A DNA stretch of 64,000 bases, taken from Bactrocera neohumeralis. Taxonomy: Eukaryota > Arthropoda > Insecta > Diptera > Tephritidae. Below, one piece after another: positions 12,099 to 23,800 of this stretch. The notes under the pieces were generated by a model, which saw only the letters and a program-made list of their open reading frames with translations, was not told the DNA's origin and made no database searches. Location: contig NC_065920.1 of assembly GCF_024586455.1 (NCBI RefSeq), positions 48,009,824 to 48,073,823 of the forward strand, in the 5' to 3' direction. Position 1 is the stretch's first letter. Every line of letters begins with the position of its first letter. The position numbers and the translations under genes were made by a program.

Positions 12099-12972
12099 CA
12101 AGGTGCGTTCCAAAGTTAACAGGTTTGAATCTAGCGCCCCCTGGTGGTGCCCTCTATATGTCGTTTATCGATTGCCCAGTGAGAATTTCATGACATTTCA
12201 TTGATTGGAAGTGAAGTTATTGCGTTTTAAGTGTCAGTATGTTTCTGTTATCGATGCGAAAATGCGCCAACATTAAATTTTGTTTTAAAATTGGTAAAAC
12301 TTTTACCGAACCGTTTCAATTGATGAAACAAGTTTATGGCGATGATTGCCTATCCCGTAGCAGAGTGCACGAGTAGTTTCAACGTTTTCAAAGTGGTCGC
12401 GAGGATATAAATGACGATCAACATGTGGGCCAATCAAAATCCGTGATGACCGGAAATTCCATCGAAACTGTGCGTGAATTCATTCAAAACTCAGCCGAAA
12501 TCATCATTGAAATTCATGGAAATGGAATTGAACATCTCCAAAACATCGATTTATCGCATTTTGACCGAACATTTGGGCTAACGAAAGGTGTGTGCACGGT
12601 TTGTTCCGCACAGATTGACTGACGACCAAAAATTGCTCAGAATCCAACATTCGAAGGACATCATTAAAGAGGTCAAAAAGGACAAAAACTTCCTTTACAA
12701 TATTGTGACTGGTGACGAAACGTGGTGTTTGCAATATGATCCTGAAACGAAATGCCAGAGTGCTGAATGGAAGGCACCGGACGAGCCGAAACCCAAGAAA
12801 TCGCGCATGGAGAAGTCAAAAGTGAGGACAATGCTGATTTGTTTTTATGATTCCAAGGGTATTGTCCACAAAGAATTTGTTCCACCCGGCCAAAACGTTA
12901 ATGCGGTATTCTACCTTGGAGTTTTGACGCGTTTGGTGCGCCGTATTCGACGCCTTCGTCGTAAACATCACT
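12099..12972 (+). mobile_element. Mariner (family CAAGGTGTGTTCCAAAG), 3'-truncated
   Basis: Inserted at TA (12097-12098) in the RNase H region. The transposase has a disrupted N-terminal half, then a clean frame (12588-12974) with TGDETWCLQYDPETK (first catalytic Asp), PGQNVNAVFYLGVL and RRIRRLRR. It ends before the second and third catalytic Asp residues. Two relatives lie at 46009 and 52868. Confidence 0.8.
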
Positions 12973-13240
12973 AAAATATCCGAATTCCTATCTCGTACAA
13001 AGTTAAAGAAATATATTTAAGTTATCTTTCCTTTTTAAATTTATTTATAACATATAATTTTTAGTCCGTAAAAACATATTGCTTGTAAATAATACCTACA
13101 TGGAAGGTTCCATCTTTATTATTTAAGTCATTTATAATTAAGCCGTGAGCTGGAAGCCTCTGCAGCAGTTCTCCTTATGTATAATGTATAATAAGATTTG
13201 TATTATTATTTTACAAATAATAAATAAATAAATATAATAT
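12973..13240 (+). mobile_element. Probable 3' tail of the I-like LINE
   Basis: Non-coding sequence with AGCCGTGAGCTGGAAGCCTC followed by TAATAA/TAAATAAATAAA repeats ending at about 13240. I-group LINEs end in TAA-type repeats, and the position directly beyond the mariner fits the same element. Confidence 0.4.
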
Positions 13241-13904
13241 CGAGTTGGTACGCTTTAAGAAACTTAAATCGTATTTTAAATCCTTATCAAGAAAAATATT
13301 TGTGGAAACCGCAGTCTCTCAAAACACTCGTTTTAGTAAGTATGGTTTGTTGCACTAGTAATAAAAGAAAACCAAACGTTTGTATAGTAGCATTGCTCTT
13401 GCATACGTATAGAGCTGATTAAAACTATAGCGATGCGATTGAAAGGCGTAAGCGAAGCCATAGTGACGCAGTGTAGCGCAATAAATTTGGATTTTGTGGT
13501 TAAGCACTTTTAAAAAACCAGTCATATGCACTGGGGTCCATACATTTGGTGGCGTAAAATTATTGCTATACTCTTAAGTGAAAGAATCAGACAAAATTTA
13601 AAAAGTCATCCGATTGCGCTCATTTTCACAGTTTACTACTATATAAAAATAGTAAGACCTTGTTCATATTTTAAAATTCCTAATTTAATTCAAAATCTAT
13701 GTATGTCGTCCTCAGCAAAGTAATTCGCCGTGGCCCTATGCGCCTATGAGACGGCTTCGACTCAATTTTGCTAAGCTATTCGGCATAGATTCAAGACTCA
13801 CCGCCAGAAAAAATGTTATTTCAAAATGATCTTCCTTATATTTCAACAATATCCGTAAGATCTCTGACATAACATTAAATAACATGAGTTTTCTTCTTGA
13901 AAAC
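13241..13904. other. Unassigned sequence
   Basis: Only frames under 80 codons with no recognisable content. Confidence 0.2.
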
Positions 13905-14160
13905 CATGGGTCTAAACAAGAAAAAAGGGCTAAGTTCGGGTGCAACCGAGCATCTTTTGCTCTTGCAACTTGCAAGAATCAAAACCAAGGAAATACCTTA
14001 TGGTGTAAAACATTTACCAGAGGATCGGAATCAAAACAATATACTTATACTTTATATAACTTATACACTATCCGACAAATTCGGCATAAGATTTGTTAGA
14101 TAAACGAAAATCATTGTATGAAGTATATGGGAGTTGAGGTAGTATCTACCCGATATTATC
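13905..14160 (+). repeat. Dispersed non-coding repeat (copy 2)
   Basis: Begins AAAAAGGGCTAAGTTCGGGT, continues GCAACCGAGCAT...CTTGCAACTTGCAAG, and shares its second half with 8541-8710. The opening phrase is one I associate with very abundant repeats in fruit-fly introns. Confidence 0.55.
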
Positions 14161-14164
14161 TATT

Positions 14165-14998
14165 AACTACTAATACTTTTAGAGCTGAAGCATGACCTAG
14201 CCAGCGTAGCCACTGTCTCTTAATTCGCTGAACTATGTCAATGTCATTGTATATCTCATACAGCTCATCGTTCTATCGAATACAATATTCGACGTGGCCA
14301 CCGCGCAAAGGATCATAACTCTTCCACGGAACCTTTCTCTCGTCTACTCATCAGATGTTGTCATCGTCCATATAGAGTTTTGTTATTGTTCGTCGACAGA
14401 TGACGTTACTTCTCAATTGCCTACTTTGTCCGAAGCACCACCTCTTTGCAAGAGATATTCTGCGTTGAATTTTGAGGCTGACATTTTTGTTGCTGTTAAT
14501 GCTGGTTCCAAGATAGACGAAATGATCTACAACTTTGAAGTTATGACTGTCAACAGTAACGTGGGTGCCTAGTCGCGTGTGCGACGACTGTTTGTTTGCT
14601 GATAGGAGATATTTCGTCTTGCCCTCGTTCACCACCAGACCCATTTACTTTGCTTCCTTATCCATTCTGGAGAAAGCAGAACTAACGGCGCGGTTGCTAA
14701 GGCCAATGATATCAACATCAAAGGCATACGCCAGCAGCCGTACACTCTTATAGAAGATGGTATCTTCTCTGCTTACTTATGCAGCTGGAATTATTTTCTC
14801 CAGAAGTGGGTTGAAAAACTCACACGAAATGAAGTCGCCTTGTCTGAAACCTCGTTTGGTATCAAACGGCTCGGAGAGGTCCTACCCGATTCTGATGGAA
14901 CTTTTGGTGTTGCTCAACGTCAGTTTACACAGCCGTACTAATTTTGCGGGGATACCAAATTCAGACATCGCGGCCCTTTGCTACTTCGATCCCCTGTA
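14165..14998 (-). mobile_element. RTE-like LINE fragment (C-terminal half)
   Basis: Minus-strand reverse transcriptase and C-terminal region: an RGFRQGD-type motif, GLVVNEGKTKYLLSANKQSS, VDHFVYLGTSINSNKNVSL, QRRISLAKRWCFGQSRQLRS. It closely resembles the 37-kb copy. It is cut at its upstream end, 20 bases from the mariner at 15018. Confidence 0.8.
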
Positions 14999-15017
14999 CT
15001 AAATTGCAGTTTTACTA

Positions 15018-16242
15018 TTGTGCCCAAAAAATAAGGTGACATTGTATTTATTTTGAAAATTCTTTATTTATTCTTCCAAATCAATTTCATTCCCTTCAAA
15101 GTAATCCCCTCCCGATGCAAGGCACTTATGCCAACGGATTTTCCAATCTTCGAAACCACTTAGTCACTTTCCGGGATGGCCTTCAGTTCCGTCTTCGCTG
15201 CGGCTGGAATCTCCTCTATCGTATAGAAACGGTGTCCCCGGAGCGGTCTTTTGAGCTTGGTGAACAGCCAGAAGTCGCACGGCGCCAGATCAGGTGAATA
15301 CGGTGGTTGCGGAACGATATGGGTTGAGTTTTTGGCGAAATGATCACGAATTACGAGGGTACTATGGGATGGTGCATTATCGTGGTGTAAAAACCAAGAA
15401 TTGTCTTTCCACAATTCCGGCCTTTTTAGGCGGATAGCGTTACGCAAACGACGCATAACGTTCAAATAATTTTCCTTGTTGACTGTTTGACTGGTTGGAA
15501 GGAATTCATAATGCTCAACAACACCAAAAATCGAAGAAAACAGTCAACATGACACTGATTTTTGAGCGACTTTGGCGCAATTTTTTTGGTCTCGGCTCTC
15601 TTTTGGCACGATATTCGCTCGATTGATCGGTTGTTTCGGGGTCATAAGCATAGATCCAAGTCTCATCGCCAGTTATAATGCGTTTCATGACACCCTGGTA
15701 GTCGGAAAGCATCGTTTCACACACTTCAACGCGACGCCTTTTTTCCAAAAAATTCAATGTTTTCGGTACCAGTCGATATTTGACGCGCTTGAGGCCCAAA
15801 ACATCCTTCAAAATGGTATTGGCTGAGCCTTTCGATATGCCAACTTCATCAACAAGGTCTCTAATTGTTAATCGACGGTTTTTCAACACCAAATCTTTGA
15901 TTTGTTGAACGTGAGCTTCGTCGGTTGAGGTTGATGGTCGCCCTGGACGCTCGTCCTCTTCGACACGTTCACGGCCGGCTTGGAACTCACTATACCACTT
16001 GTAAACATTTTTTTTTAGACATAGCCTCATCACCAAAGGCTTTCTGCACCATCCTCAACGTATCCGCAGCAGAAAATTGATTCCGTAAACAAAATTTAAT
16101 GCAAATTCTTTGCTCAACAAATTTCGACATCGCAAAAAACGAAAAGCTCACAAAACGACACGTATCTCAAACACTAATGAATAATTCTCCAAATCCTTCG
16201 ACGCGCGCAGCTTAAATTTAAATGTCACCTTTTTGGGCACAG
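15018..16242 (-). mobile_element. Near-complete mariner, TA-flanked
   Basis: 1,225 bases with inverted ends TTGTGCCCAAAAAATAAGG and (right, inverted) CTGTGCCCAAAAAGG, each next to TA. The transposase region is 15068-16130: MSKFVEQRICIKFCLRNQFS, then an extra A in a poly(A) run (16014-16022) shifts frame. The DEAHVQQIKDLVLKNRRLT helix-turn-helix, GDETWIYAYDPET, HHDNAPSHST and YSPDLAPCDFW follow, so all three catalytic Asp positions are present. A second frameshift near 15510 and a small deletion near 15160 disable it. Confidence 0.88.
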
Positions 16243-16279
16243 TAGTATATCTTAATTAAGAGCTTAGTTGTGGCACTTT

Positions 16280-16495
16280 ATAAGTTTTTTGGAACCCGCG
16301 TATCAAGTTTCATCAAGATATCTCAATTTTTACTCAAGTTGCAGCTTGCACGGACGGACGGACATACAGGCAGTCACCTGGATTTCAACTCGTCTCGTCA
16401 TCCTCATAATTTATATGCTATATACTATATAACCATATATCCATCTCGAGTAGTTTTAAGTGATACGTACAATCGTTAGGTGAACAAAATACTCT
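16280..16495 (+). repeat. Dispersed repeat containing a GGAC-rich short array (copy 1)
   Basis: Shares with 51600-51830 the phrases ACCAAGTTT, GAGATATCTCAATTTTTA-like sequence, GCACGGACGGACGGACATAC and a TTAAGTGATACGTACA-like end. Non-coding, class unknown. Confidence 0.5.
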
Positions 16496-16589
16496 GTAGT
16501 ATAAAAACGGGATTTCTCAAATGCCAGTTCGATAGTGGTGTTCATCTGTCACCTGAAAACGCGATCAATATTGGAAAGACCATGTATTG

Positions 16590-16971
16590 TCTATACGACA
16601 GTCTGAATAGATGCATGGACAGAAAAACTGGGTGAAAAACAGCAAAAGTCGTGTATAAAACGATAGCTATGAAGACAAAGTTCTTACAGGCACTTGATAG
16701 GGGAGACTGTAAGAACTTGATCGGAACAATCTCTTGGCAGCACACGTCTGTAGAATGGGGCTGGCAGATCGAGAGGATCGCAGGAAGTATCAAAAGCAAG
16801 GCAGCATGGAAACAATGGAAACTCTCTTGTACACTTGTCCCTCATTGACAAGAGTAAGCTTTAAGCTTTTGATAGCACCACGTAATGAGACACTGGAAAA
16901 GGTATCGTTAGGGTCTGTTGAATTTCGAGTCTCCGCGTGGATTGCGTAACGGCACTCCCTCCGGTAGAGCT
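16590..16971 (+). mobile_element. R1-like LINE, 3' terminal relic
   Basis: Frames around 16734-16949 read CRMGLADREDRRKYQKQGSM, then ETLLYTCPSLTRVSFKLL. This is the Cys/His-rich C-terminus of R1-type LINE polyproteins (H.CRMGL...C..C...ET..HLL..CP), here decayed. Confidence 0.6.
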
Positions 16972-17777
16972 AAGAATCAAAACTCATTGGCCAACTAGAC
17001 TAACCTAATCTTCTGAAGATGAAATCTCAGGCTAATGAACTACTTTGCAGAGTGAGATTTTGTTGATCTATAGGGTCGCCTTGATTGTCAAGAAAATTTG
17101 TGAAGTTGCTGGTTAAAGTGGTAACCGATTTTGTGGACCATAATCGGAACCCGAAAGACAGATCTTTAGTTATTTAGTTTAAAAAACTGCTTCACATTTC
17201 AAGCCATCGAGGAATAGATAAATTGTTTCATGGTATTGTCGATCTAACCTTTTCTGTTCGAGCAAGAATAGATTATTTTTATGTCCTTAAAAAATTTTTT
17301 TTCGATAATATGTAGGGCTTTCAGGAGGGTTCAAGCCAAACGGGTTACAGTCAACTACCTCTATAAGGTTTATGATGCTCATTCATAAAATAAAAATGCA
17401 GTAATATTATGGATTCATATTGGCTAATATAATGATTTTGTAATATGACATAAACATTATGATACATTGAGAAAATGAATATTTGTAATAAATAAAATTA
17501 ATAGAAACTTTTTTTTTAATTTTATAATATTTTAAAAATGAGTCGGACACTATGCGGCAAGCCCTTTAACCATTAAAAATGGGATTATATCCGCTTGTCC
17601 GGCGTGTTCGTCACCGACTCTTATACGCAGCAAAAAAGAAGCACTCTCTCTACTAACATATCAAATAATGAAGCATTTCATGTATGCATGTACTATGTAA
17701 GAATATGTATGTATGTAGGATAAGAAATACCGTGGCATGGAACGAGTTTCTAATACAATATATAGAAAATGGCGCAA
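16972..17777 (-). other. Probable MTCL 3' untranslated region and flank
   Basis: No gene is supported here. The first few hundred bases downstream of the MTCL stop should be 3'UTR. The nearest candidate poly(A) signal is ATTAAA on the minus strand at 17515-17520; no AATAAA was found in the first 400 bases. Confidence 0.35.
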
Positions 17778-17831
17778 CTACTTGGCGGCACGTCGTTTAG
17801 TCAGCGGCGTTGTGGGCGTCGGTGGTTTTAT
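17778..17831 (-). CDS. MTCL gene, last coding exon
   Basis: A 54-nt terminal coding exon after TTTTTTCAG. It encodes IKPPTPTTPLTKRRAAK and ends at TAG (17778-17780). The Thr-Pro repeats and basic end resemble a proline-directed phosphorylation site cluster. Confidence 0.85.
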   Translation of the reverse strand: MKPPTPTTPLTKRRAAK

Positions 17832-20800
17832 CTGAAAAAAGTACTCGAGCATATTAGCTAAGATCGAAAGACAATGAAATCTCCGAAACTCACCGCAGCA
17901 CGAATTGGCTTAGCTGTGGCAGCATTTGCTGGCGGTGGATCGCGCGGCTGTGGACCATTCTCATCTCCAACTACTATTACCGCCACCGGACGATTTTCGG
18001 CTGCCATGCGTTCGGTGCTCTCACTTCGTGATGTTGAACCCGCACGCTTAAACATACCTGATAAACGACCACGTAAATCTTTTTTGCTGGCGCGCATATC
18101 ACTGGCAACACTAATATCAGAGTCAGATCCCTGAATCTATCAAATGATGAAATACATATGTACGTCTGAGTAGGGTAGAGTACTTAAAAGCAGCAGATGA
18201 CGACAAACTTACCGACACTTCACTCTCGGAATTACGACTACTCTTTGTTAGACTACGCAGTTTGCCCATTAAGCTTTTCTTTTTCTTACGCGGACCGCGC
18301 GGTATATCACTCTGTGTAGAGCCACCGGATAAACGTGAGTCCAGACGTGAATCGAAGCTGCTATCACGCACCATGCCACCCAATTCGGAATCAATGGACT
18401 GCATTGATGAGACGCTGCCGTCATCTTGACGCCAAATATTCTGTTATAGAGATCAAGTCGCATTATAAAAATAAAACTATTACAGTACAACCAAATAACA
18501 ACCTGATCCTTCTGTATTGAATGATCCAGCGACAGACTCTTCCTTATTAAGCTACCATTATGCCCTGATGAGCGCGATAGCTTGGAACCATTGCGCGTGG
18601 AACCTGCAGCGCTTGCCACCGAACTTTGACTGCCATGTGGATCGTTTTCCTGCGATGCTGCACGCCGCAAATTGCTACGCCTCATGCGCGTTCGCTCGTT
18701 TTCATCTTCATTGAGACGCTGAAATTTGCGCAACTCCTCAGATGCCTCAGCCAAACGCGCCAGCACATTAGTTATTTGTGAGTTATTGAGCGCGCTACTG
18801 GGCGATGGACTGCGACTGCGTTGTCGCGCTGTACCCGCTGCATCCGGTCGCAATGTGTTGCCACTGCTCGATGTGGAGCGACTACTTGTTGTTACCATTT
18901 TCAAATCTGGCGCTATTTTTACTAATTCATCGACGGTTTGCAGCAATGCGCCTACTTTACGTTCACCACCATCTTGTTCCATACGCCGTTTCACCAATTC
19001 CTTTTCGTAACGCTCACGCTCGCGTCGCAGTTTTTCATTGGATGTGCGCAATTTAGCGTGTACATCGCGCAATTCTAGCAAGTCACATTGTAACTCGGCG
19101 ATCTTTCGTCGTCCCTCCTCCATCTCCTCTTCGGTTGAGCGTTTCAATTGATCTAAACGTCGTTTTGATTCCAGTCGCTCCTTATCTCGTTCACGCTCTA
19201 CTTCGAAAAGCGTTTGTCGTAAATCACGTGCTAAAGTTGAAGTTTCTTGCAGCAGTCGCTGTTGATCTTCACGCTCCTTTTGCCATGAGAGTTCTAATTT
19301 CGTTTTCATACCTGGTATTTTTGTACGTCCCGAGCCGATGACACGTTCTTCCTCGAATTCATTAAGTTTGGATTGCATCTCGGATATTTTTATTTCATTT
19401 GCACTGCGCTCCGACACAAGCTCTGTCTTTACTTTACTCACCTCGAGACGTGCTTCAACTAACTGATCCTCTAGGCAGCCGATCTAGCAAGGTTCAATAT
19501 TAAAATTGAATTGTGGTATTGATGGCACGAAGTAAATGTAATAGCAAACCTGTTGTTCAAGATAGGCAATTTTACTCTTATCATCATCATCACTGCTATG
19601 CATTGAACTGCGACTCTGACGGCCTGTGTTCGATTTCAATTCGCCGATCTTTTTCTGTGCGGATTCCAACATTTGTTTGAAGGCATCGCGATCCTTTTTA
19701 AACTTCTCACATTGGCGCTGAATGAAAGTAAATGATACAGTAACAAATAAGTTCTTTAGTCTATGTGAAACCGAAATGGTATTGGACTTTTTTCATCCGG
19801 AATGATTAGTTGTTTTTATATATGATTAGGAATATATTAGAAAATATGCTATAAACTGGCTCCACAAAACCTCAGAATATTCTTTTCTGTGTGTATGTTT
19901 CAAAAATAACTTAGTGGTTGAGGAATAATGTCCATTTTAAATATAGCACTCGTGAACATAGCGGGCAGGTGTTTTGCTACGACGTACGCTATAAGGCTCA
20001 AGTATATAAAGTGGTCCGGACAAGGACACCCCGAAATTCTCCCCTCTTTCAACTGCATTCCTGAAAACTTGGATCACTACATTGCAAGGGCCAGTCGTGA
20101 CGGGTTTTCTCTGCTCACTTACCGACAGATGGTACAGTGAGCTTTTTCATGGATGCGTCAAAGCTAGGAGGAAAAGTTGGAAAGATAGTTTTCTGTAAGG
20201 TCAATCTTAACTTTAGGCTATCTTAGCACTCTAGCGTTTTTCAAGCAAAAGTGACAGCTTAAGGTGGCGGTAGTCGCACTGCTACGAAGTGCAGCCCGTT
20301 CCAAGGAGGTGAGCATTCACAATGACACCAGAGCGGCAATACTAGAGCTGAGCTCGCTAACTCTGTGCTCAAAGCTAGTCAGGGAGTGTCTGACACGTCC
20401 CTAGAAATAGTATCAAGCTACTTCATCATCCGACTTGTTTGTGTGCGTGGTTGCCGAAGAACTAACCAGAAGGGGCACCTTTGCCCTGCTCACATGGGAA
20501 TGGAACGTAATTGGATGTCATTTGCGTCTTGCGTTCTAGCACTGGGTTAACGTGCGCTTAGCAGGCGTTAGTCGACGACTATTTGTGATGATCATAATGC
20601 TTTATCGATTTGTAAGAATGTATACAGGTGTTTTAGGTGCCACAGGAGAATCAGTTTAAGCATAGCTTAATATTGTATAATTCGAAATTTCGTGGAATCG
20701 TACAATATAAACGATGAGAGCCTGATTGACTTCTACAATTAAATTGTTATTATTGTTAAAATTAAAATACGATTTGCTCCCGAAAAGTTGTGATACTTCA

Positions 20801-23800
20801 GAACCTAGCCCAACTCACCTGCATGGAAGTCAGTTCGCCACTCAAATTCTTGACTTGTTGCTCGTAACGTAGACGGGTGGACGCCACCTCGGATTTGAGC
20901 TGTAATTCCGAGTTCTGTAACCTGGAAAATAGTACAAACGAAAGCAAACATTTTAATAAATATCGTAACTTTATTATTTCTATCTACTCACTTCGTTTTC
21001 AGCGTTTTAATTTCGGCCTGCAAGCTACTACTGTGCTCATTAATTGAATACTGCGCTTGCTCGATGCGACTAAAATCATTTAATTTACTACTTAAATCAT
21101 CATTTTCCTTACGTAACTGAAATACTAAATCTATATTCATCTCGTTTTCTCGGCGCAAACGATCATATTCTTGCTCCTTCTCTGCCAATTTGTTCTTCAG
21201 CATTGTCTTTTCATATTCAGAAGCGCCGCTTTTAGTCTGTTTCGTCTCGGCTTCTTGCAGCTTGCGCTTCATTTCGCCCAATTTTCTCGCCAGTTCGGTA
21301 CGCTCCGAACGTATTTCATCCATTTCATTGATTTTTTGTTGCAGCGAATTCAGCTCCACTTGCATATTATCCTTCTCCGTGGTTAGTTGGGCGCGCATTA
21401 GTATCGTTTCTTCTGATAATTTTTCCCAATGTGTATTCAAATCATTGTAGCGTTTATTTTCATCAGCTACTTGTTTTTGCAGTTCTTCAATTTGCTTTTT
21501 CAGCTCTTGCACTTGTTTGGAATCGGATTTTGAGGATTTGGATTTGAGCTCCTTTACTTCCTTCTCTAGCGACGTTTTTGTTTTTTCCGCTGACTTCTTG
21601 GCGCTGGCAAGATCGGCATCCAATTGTGCTAGTTTAGACTCGAGTTTCTCGCGCTCTTTACGCTCTTTTTCGTAGTCCTTCTCCAACGTGGTATGCTTTT
21701 CTTTGTCAAGTTTAGTCTGCGTTTCCAGCGCGGCCTTTGCTGCTTCAATTTTCTTTATCTATATGTAGGTAATTTATTTCATAATTGCAATAAATATTCT
21801 TTATAATTGATTACCTGGTTATCTTGTTTCTTAATCTTATCTTCCAGCTCCTTGACTTTAGAACTGTGTTTCTTAGCTTCATCATCAGACTTCTTTAATT
21901 TTTGCTCCAGTTCACTGAGTTTCGGTGAAGAACTTGTCAGTGTTTTTAAGCGATCTGTTGGAAAATAAATACAGATTTAGGATTTTAGAACATTTTTTTG
22001 CAGATTAAACAGTATGTTTAAAGTGGATTTCGGAATTTCCCGGAATTTATTCCGGCGTTTCGCTAAATGCAAGAAATTCTCAATTATTACATTCAGTAAC
22101 TATTGTTTTTGCAGATCCCAACTCTTACCGAGTCGTTGCAAAACCCTACTTTCCAATATTATGTTTTAGAAATGTTTTCGGGCAAAAGAGACCCTATTTT
22201 TAAACACTTTAACGAATATTCCCTTCCAAGACGTCAATGGTCCTGAACTTATCCACGTAGGCAAGCGCCTTCACATAACCCCACAAAAAATAGTCCAGCG
22301 GTTTAAATCAACCGATTTCGGAGGTCACGCCTCACGCCCACAACGGGAGGTAATGCCCACATCAAAAGATACCTTCAATAAACTGATAATTTCGTTGGCA
22401 TGAAAAGGCTTTGAAAGGCCGTTGTTTTACAAGATAAATGAAAATCGCTGAATGATCTAAAGGCTATCACAAAAATCGAGGTTAAGAAATGTTTCGACGA
22501 TTGAAAGAAGGTCTGGCATAAGTGCAAAATATCAAATGGGGACTATTTTGATTACGGCAATATTAATGTAGATGAATGAATAATTTTTTTTATTCAAAAT
22601 ACGAAAATTTTCGTTGTTTTTCTCACATTCTCATTTATGACAGTTAGATTTGCTAAACTCACCAATATCACCCTCAGCTATGGACAAACGCTGTTTGGCT
22701 TTCTGCAACTGTTCCTCCAGACTCGCCTTTTCAGTCTCAAGCGTCTTTACCTTATCGCCTCCACTACTCAATACTATCACACGCATTTCGCGTATCTCAT
22801 CCTCCAACTCTTCGATCCATTTCTTCAAGTGATTCTTTGGCGTCAAATCTGTTACACGTTTGGGCGCTCGAATGGGCAGTTTCGCTTCAGCTTCCTGTAA
22901 TATAACTTTTAATTTGGCATCTAACTCATTGCGTTCACACTCCATCTTTTCAAGTGATTCCTTCAATTTTGTAAGTTCCTCGCCATTCGCGCCATTTTTA
23001 TCCAACGACGTACTCTTGCGTAACGCCTGCAATTGCATGCGTTTATTATCTTTCAGCAACTTCTCATTTTCGCTTTCCAATGTCGAGATTTTCGTGCGTA
23101 ACACCGACGCCTCTTGTTCGACCAATTTCAGTTGACGCTTCGCATCTATATTGACATCTTGTGGCAGCGCAGAGCCGGTTTTAGCCGCAATCTCCGACTG
23201 CAAGCGTTCGATTGTACGATCCTTATCGGAAAGTGATTTACGTAACTGCATTAGCTCCTCAGTGAGTGCTTTAAGTTTCTTATCAGCGGCATTTGTTGGT
23301 GTCGAGTTGAACGAGAGCAAAGAAGACTTCTTGTCTCCCGTCTCGGCCTGATGTACTTTCTCCTGCAGCTCTCTGACATGCTTTTTAGTTTCACGATTTT
23401 CTTTCTCCAAATCGTCAACACGCTGACGCAGTATTGCCGCCTCTTGCTCGTTCAGTTCCAAAAGTATGCGTAACTCGGCGGGATCGTCCTCATCGGATAT
23501 ACCTTCGTCACGTTCAGCCGCCGATTCAGGCATCAGACGATGTGGTATCGGGCTCAGCTTACGTGTAGCTGTAAAGTTAAAGTTGGAAATGTGTTAAATA
23601 ATCCATGCGGAAATAATATTATATATTTTTAACGCAGTCAAGTAACTTCATCATGCAAAGCTTCGAAATGATGGGTGTAAATGAAATTAAGTTTTTTTAA
23701 GCGTATATGGATTAGTCAATTTAAATATGCATTAGTTTCTGGTGATGAGCAGCTGTAAAAAATGGCAAGTACTTGACGGTAAGAAGCAAGTTATACATCG

